From an uncultured Solirubrobacterales bacterium (lineage in GTDB: Bacteria > Actinomycetota > Thermoleophilia > Solirubrobacterales > Solirubrobacteraceae), in NCBI GenBank assembly GCA_903953065.1, contig CAJBIG010000080.1, positions 1-9,597 of the forward strand: a stretch of 9,597 nucleotides of DNA, written 5' to 3'. The position numbers were made by a program, and so were the translations under genes. The notes under the pieces were generated by a model. The model worked only from the letters and a program-made list of their open reading frames with translations, ran no database searches and had not been told where the DNA came from. Shown here in pieces: positions 6,707 through 9,597 of this stretch (its first letter is position 1; the number at the start of each line of letters is the position of its first letter).

Positions 6707-6736
6707 AAACGCGGGAAATCTTCGCTTGACGCCTAT

Positions 6737-7507
6737 TCATTCGGGCGCTCCGAGCAGCCTGTGCCAGGGAGTGAGGATCTTCGGGCCATCGGCCGTGACC
6801 GCAACGGTGAACTCGAAATGGGCTGAAAGTGAGCCATCTACCGTGAAGATTGACCATCCATCGGGCGCGATTCGCACCGCGTGAGCGCCGGCCGTGATCA
6901 TCGGCTCGATCGCCAAGACCATCCCCTCCTCGAGCTTCGGGCCACGCCCCGCAGGACCAAAGTTGGGGATCTGAGGATCCTCGTGCATCGAGCGACCAAC
7001 GCCGTGACCGACCAATGTCCGAACAACACCAAAGCCGTCAGCCTCGGCGCAGATCTGCACGGCGTGCGAGATGTCACCGATGCGGCCGCCAAGCTGAACC
7101 TGATCGACGGCAGCGAATAGTGACGCCTCTGTTACAGCGATCAGCGACTCCGCCTCAACCGTAACTTCGCCAACCGGGAAGGTCACGGCGGCGTCGGCGA
7201 CCCAGCCGTCGAGCGTGACGCCGATGTCGACCGAGAGAATGTCACCAGGCTGGAGCGTGTAGGCGCCGGGGATGCCGTGGACGACCATTGAGTTCGGCGA
7301 AGCACAGATCGAACCGGTGAAGCCGTTGTATCCCTTGAACGAAGGCTCCGCTCCTTGCGAGCGGATAAATCGCTCGACAGTCTCGTCGAGCTCGGCGGTC
7401 GTTACGCCCGGTGCGATCTTGCCAGCGACAAGCTTCATCGCGCGGGCGTGGATTTCTCCAGCGGCCGCGATCTTGTCGATCTCTTCAGGGGTCTTCTTGA
7501 TGATCAC
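6737..7507 (-). CDS. map: Methionine aminopeptidase, type I
   Basis: This 256-residue enzyme removes the initiator Met from new proteins. The five metal ligands of the family are visible: D94 (SVDIGV), D105 (VADAAV), H168 (GHGVGR), E201 (AIEPM) and E232 (HFEFTV). H77 in VVHGIP and H175 in SMHEDP fit the substrate-site histidines. There is no long insert or SH3-like N-terminal extension, so it is the plain bacterial type Ia form. The start is GTG at 7505-7507, giving MIIKKTPEEIDKI, the usual N-terminus. The 17-base gap from adk has no good Shine-Dalgarno sequence. The stop TGA (6737-6739) precedes a 147-base spacer before rpmJ. Confidence 0.98.
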   Translation of the reverse strand: MIIKKTPEEIDKIAAAGEIHARAMKLVAGKIAPGVTTAELDETVERFIRSQGAEPSFKGYNGFTGSICASPNSMVVHGIPGAYTLQPGDILSVDIGVTLDGWVADAAVTFPVGEVTVEAESLIAVTEASLFAAVDQVQLGGRIGDISHAVQICAEADGFGVVRTLVGHGVGRSMHEDPQIPNFGPAGRGPKLEEGMVLAIEPMITAGAHAVRIAPDGWSIFTVDGSLSAHFEFTVAVTADGPKILTPWHRLLGAPE

Positions 7508-7524
7508 AGTGCTACGCGAACCGC

Positions 7525-8199
7525 TCAGATCGTCTCTTCGAGCTTCAGCGTCGCGATCGTCGCGCGGATGTGACTGAAGACCTCAGACGGAGCGACCGAG
7601 CCATCGAAACGGTGAAGCAGCCCGAGCTTTTCGTAGTAGTCGGCAAGTGGCGCCGTCTGCTCGTGATAAACGGCCAGCCGGTTACGGACCGTCTCCGGCT
7701 GATCGTCTTCGCGCTGGACCAAAGGCGTGCCATCAACGTCATCGATGCCCTCCACCTTTGGCGGGTCGAAGTCAACGTGATAGACGCGGCCAGAAACAGG
7801 GTTTACGCGGCGCCCTGAGATCCGCTGGACGATCTCCTCATCGTCAACTTCGATCATCAGTACCGCGGTCAGCTGGCGGCCGAGCTTCTCAAGGTCGGTG
7901 CTGAGCGCTTCGGCCTGAGGGATCGTGCGCGGGAAGCCGTCGAGGAGGAAGCCGTCACGGGCGTCTGGGCGACCGACTGCTTCGAGCAGAACGCCGATGA
8001 TCACCTCGTCGGGGACGAGGTTGCCGGCATCCATGTAGCTGGCAGCCAACTCACCGAGCTCGGTCTGCTCAGCGACCGCCTGGCGCAAGATGTCGCCGGT
8101 AGCGATGTGCGGCAGCTCAAACTCGGTACGCAGCTGCTCAGCTTGGGTTCCCTTACCGGCGCCCGGTGGGCCGAGCAGAATCAGGTTCAGTTCAGCCAT
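7525..8199 (-). CDS. adk: Adenylate kinase
   Basis: This 224-residue enzyme interconverts ATP + AMP and 2 ADP. The P-loop GPPGAGKGTQ is at residues 10-19. TGDILR (34-39) and the DGFPRT motif (87-92) bind AMP. The long LID domain (about 127-165) starts GRRVNPVSGRVYHVDFDPPK; it has no cysteines, so it lacks the zinc site seen in some Gram-positive enzymes. The ATG is at 8197-8199, only 2 bases after the secY TAG, and its weak Shine-Dalgarno lies inside the end of secY, which suggests coupling. The secY-adk-map order is standard. Confidence 0.98.
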   Translation of the reverse strand: MAELNLILLGPPGAGKGTQAEQLRTEFELPHIATGDILRQAVAEQTELGELAASYMDAGNLVPDEVIIGVLLEAVGRPDARDGFLLDGFPRTIPQAEALSTDLEKLGRQLTAVLMIEVDDEEIVQRISGRRVNPVSGRVYHVDFDPPKVEGIDDVDGTPLVQREDDQPETVRNRLAVYHEQTAPLADYYEKLGLLHRFDGSVAPSEVFSHIRATIATLKLEETI

Positions 8200-8201
8200 C
8201 T

Positions 8202-9473
8202 CTACTTGAGGAAGCCTTCGTAGTTGCGCATCATCAGTTGAGCTTCAAGCTGCTTCATCGTGTCGAGGGCAACGCCAACAACGATCAGCAGCGACGTGCC
8301 GCCGAAGAAGAAGTTGGCCGCCGTCTGGTTAATCAAGATCGTTGGCAGAGCTGCGACCGCGGCCAAGTAGAGCGCACCCGGGAATGTGAGCCGAGCGAGA
8401 ATTCGGTCGAGGAACTCGGCCGTCGGCCGACCGGGTCTGACGCCAGGAATGAAGCCGCCGTATTTCTTCAGGTTCTCGGCCTGATCGACCGGATTGAAGG
8501 TGATCGCGGTGTAGAAGTAGGTGAAAGCAATGATGAAGAGCGTCTCACCAACCAGATACGCGGCCCCTGACGGACTGAAAAAGTTCGACAAGCTCTGCGC
8601 CCAAGGCGTGCCAATCAGCTGCCCGACCGTTGGCGGGAAGGCCATGATCGAAGCAGCGAAGATCACCGGGATAACACCCGCCATGTTGACGCGCAGCGGC
8701 AGGTAGGTCTGGCCTCCGCCACTCATCCGGCGGCCAATCACACGCTTGGCGTACTGCACGGGGATTCGTCGCTGCCCTTCTTGGATGAAGACGACGGCGG
8801 CGATAACTGCCAGCGCCAGGAACGGCATCATCACCTTGAAGATTGGATCCGGGCTTGTCCACCAGGCCTGAATTCCGTTCGGCAGGCCGGAAACGATCGA
8901 AGCGAAGATCATCAGCGAGATGCCGTTGCCGATGCCGCGCTGCGTGATCAGCTCACCCATCCACATCACGACAACGCAGCCGGCCGTGAGCGTCAAGACA
9001 ATCAAGAAGAGGGTGCCGGCGTTGAAGTTGGTTATGACCGGCAGTCCGGCCGAAGCCTCTTGGCTCTTGAAGAGGAAGACGTAGCCGACCGACTGCGCAA
9101 AGGCCAACCCGACCGTCAGGTAGCGGGTGTACTGCGTGATCTTTGCCTGCCCTACTTCGCCTTCCTTCGAGAGCTTCTCGAGCGAAGGCAGAACAACGGT
9201 CAGCAGCTGCAGAATGATCGAGGCCGTGATGTACGGCATGATCCCGAGTGCGAAGATCGCCATCCGCGAGAGGCCGCCGCCGCTGAAGGTGTTGAGCAGG
9301 TTGAGAATCCCGCCGCCGCCGAATTGGTTCTGGATCTCTTCGATCGCCTTCGTGTCAACGCCGGGAACCGGCAGGTAAGCGCCGAGCCGGTAAAGCGCGA
9401 GCAGCAGCGCCGTGAACGCAAGCTTCTTGCGAATCTCGGAGACCGTGAAGGCGCTGATAATCGTCGCGATCAT
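8202..9473 (-). CDS. secY: Protein translocase subunit SecY
   Basis: This 423-residue membrane protein is the channel subunit of the SecYEG translocon. It has about ten hydrophobic segments, beginning near residues 18-34. The plug/TM2 region includes FSGGGLSRMAIFALGIMPYI (63-82). ITQRGIGNGISLMIF (176-190) is the conserved TM4-5 loop. Cytosolic loops with QRRIPVQYAKR (234-244) and FIPGVRPGRPTAEFLDRI (341-358) contact SecA and the ribosome; R346 matches the conserved Arg of the C5 loop. The ATG at 9471-9473 gives the expected short N-terminus before RKKLAFT. No Shine-Dalgarno is seen close to it. The ATG overlaps a TGA in the rplO frame (ATGA), consistent with translational coupling to rplO, which a premature TAA 57 bases upstream would disturb. 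Confidence 0.98.
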   Translation of the reverse strand: MIATIISAFTVSEIRKKLAFTALLLALYRLGAYLPVPGVDTKAIEEIQNQFGGGGILNLLNTFSGGGLSRMAIFALGIMPYITASIILQLLTVVLPSLEKLSKEGEVGQAKITQYTRYLTVGLAFAQSVGYVFLFKSQEASAGLPVITNFNAGTLFLIVLTLTAGCVVVMWMGELITQRGIGNGISLMIFASIVSGLPNGIQAWWTSPDPIFKVMMPFLALAVIAAVVFIQEGQRRIPVQYAKRVIGRRMSGGGQTYLPLRVNMAGVIPVIFAASIMAFPPTVGQLIGTPWAQSLSNFFSPSGAAYLVGETLFIIAFTYFYTAITFNPVDQAENLKKYGGFIPGVRPGRPTAEFLDRILARLTFPGALYLAAVAALPTILINQTAANFFFGGTSLLIVVGVALDTMKQLEAQLMMRNYEGFLK

Positions 9474-9529
9474 GGCGCTGGGGTGCTGGGCGCCTCGCTT
9501 CCGACCATCACGCAGGTGCCTCCGGCAGC
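9470..9529 (-). pseudogene. Continuation of the rplO frame beyond the in-frame TAA
   Basis: Beyond the TAA at 9530-9532 the same frame stays open for 19 codons, reading AAGGTCVMVGSEAPSTPAP. It ends in TGA at 9470-9472, which overlaps the secY ATG as ATGA. The first residues after the stop, AAGG, are the ones that follow the conserved Glu in E. coli L15 (ARAAIEAAGG). This makes the segment look like the original end of rplO rather than a random spacer. If the stop is real and not read through, these bases are now an untranslated leader of secY. Confidence 0.65.
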
Positions 9530-9597
9530 TTAGATAGCTGCTCGAGCCGAGGCGCTGATGCCGTGGGCGTGCACGTTCAGCGGCTTGCTGATCTCTC
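9530..9597 (-). CDS. rplO: 50S ribosomal protein L15 (C-terminal end, cut by window edge)
   Basis: The last 21 complete codons before the TAA at 9530-9532 read EISKPLNVHAHGISASARAA plus I. The gene begins beyond the right edge. Lys-Pro-Leu followed by VHAHGISASARAAI matches the C-terminal region of L15, a 50S protein that joins late in assembly and contacts 23S rRNA. Its place just ahead of secY is canonical. The stop falls where L15 proteins normally have Glu followed by AAGG. The visible protein would lack that Glu and about 19 more residues. E. coli can live without L15, so a shortened C-terminus may be tolerated. A sequencing error would also explain it. Confidence 0.85.
   Translation of the reverse strand, partial: EISKPLNVHAHGISASARAAI

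Noticed and set aside
6726..6731. TTGACG on the + strand as a -35 element
   Set aside because: No -10 follows at a suitable distance, and no + strand gene lies downstream.
6468..6740. A 90-codon - strand frame starting at ATG 6738-6740, overlapping the map stop as ATGA
   Set aside because: It runs through rpmJ in another frame, is rich in Arg and Cys, uses codons unlike its neighbours, and does not resemble IF-1 or any family I know.
8781..9533. A 250-codon + strand frame opposite secY
   Set aside because: It is antisense to a certain gene, very rich in Arg, Asp and Gln, and arises from the GC-rich codon pattern of secY.

Overview
The window is GC-rich chromosomal DNA from a bacterium, most likely a deep-branching Actinomycetota. 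Thermoleophilia/Solirubrobacterales is a reasonable guess but is not proven by the sequence. The pointers are the gene order rplO-secY-adk-map-rpmJ-rpsM-rpsK-rpsD-rpoA-rplQ, the zinc-binding (C+) forms of S4 and L36, the frequent GTG starts with start/stop overlaps, and a PBP4-type carboxypeptidase. I see no mobile element, CRISPR array, tRNA or rRNA. No gene-free stretch exceeds 150 bases.

Layout: positions 1-693 (+ strand) hold the C-terminal part of a PBP4/DacB-type D-Ala-D-Ala carboxypeptidase. Everything else is on the - strand and is read from right to left. The right edge (9530-9597) is the end of rplO (L15). Then come secY (translocon), adk (adenylate kinase), map (methionine aminopeptidase), the 37-codon rpmJ (L36), rpsM (S13), rpsK (S11), rpsD (S4), rpoA (RNA polymerase alpha) and rplQ (L17). 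This is the distal part of the spc operon joined to the alpha operon. After a 66-base gap follow surE (nucleotidase) and ligA (NAD-dependent DNA ligase), which overlap by GTGA. ligA ends 9 bases from the end of dacB, so the two converge.

The block links ribosome and RNA polymerase synthesis with protein export and N-terminal Met removal. Most junctions are 2-17 bases or overlap, and several Shine-Dalgarno sequences lie on the preceding stop codon, which suggests translational coupling. Two gaps are larger and look structured. The rpsD-rpoA gap (4943-5044) can fold into a three-helix RNA whose closing helix covers the rpoA start-site spacer. The map-rpmJ gap (6590-6736), where infA usually sits, lacks infA and instead holds a GNRA-capped hairpin and a possible extended -10 promoter.

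The most striking single observation is at the right edge. rplO has an in-frame TAA at the position of a conserved Glu codon. The frame then stays open, keeps L15-like residues (AAGG), and ends in TGA overlapping the secY ATG as ATGA. This looks like a recent nonsense change, a sequencing error, or readthrough. No wholly novel multi-gene system is visible; the window is mainly core housekeeping genes.
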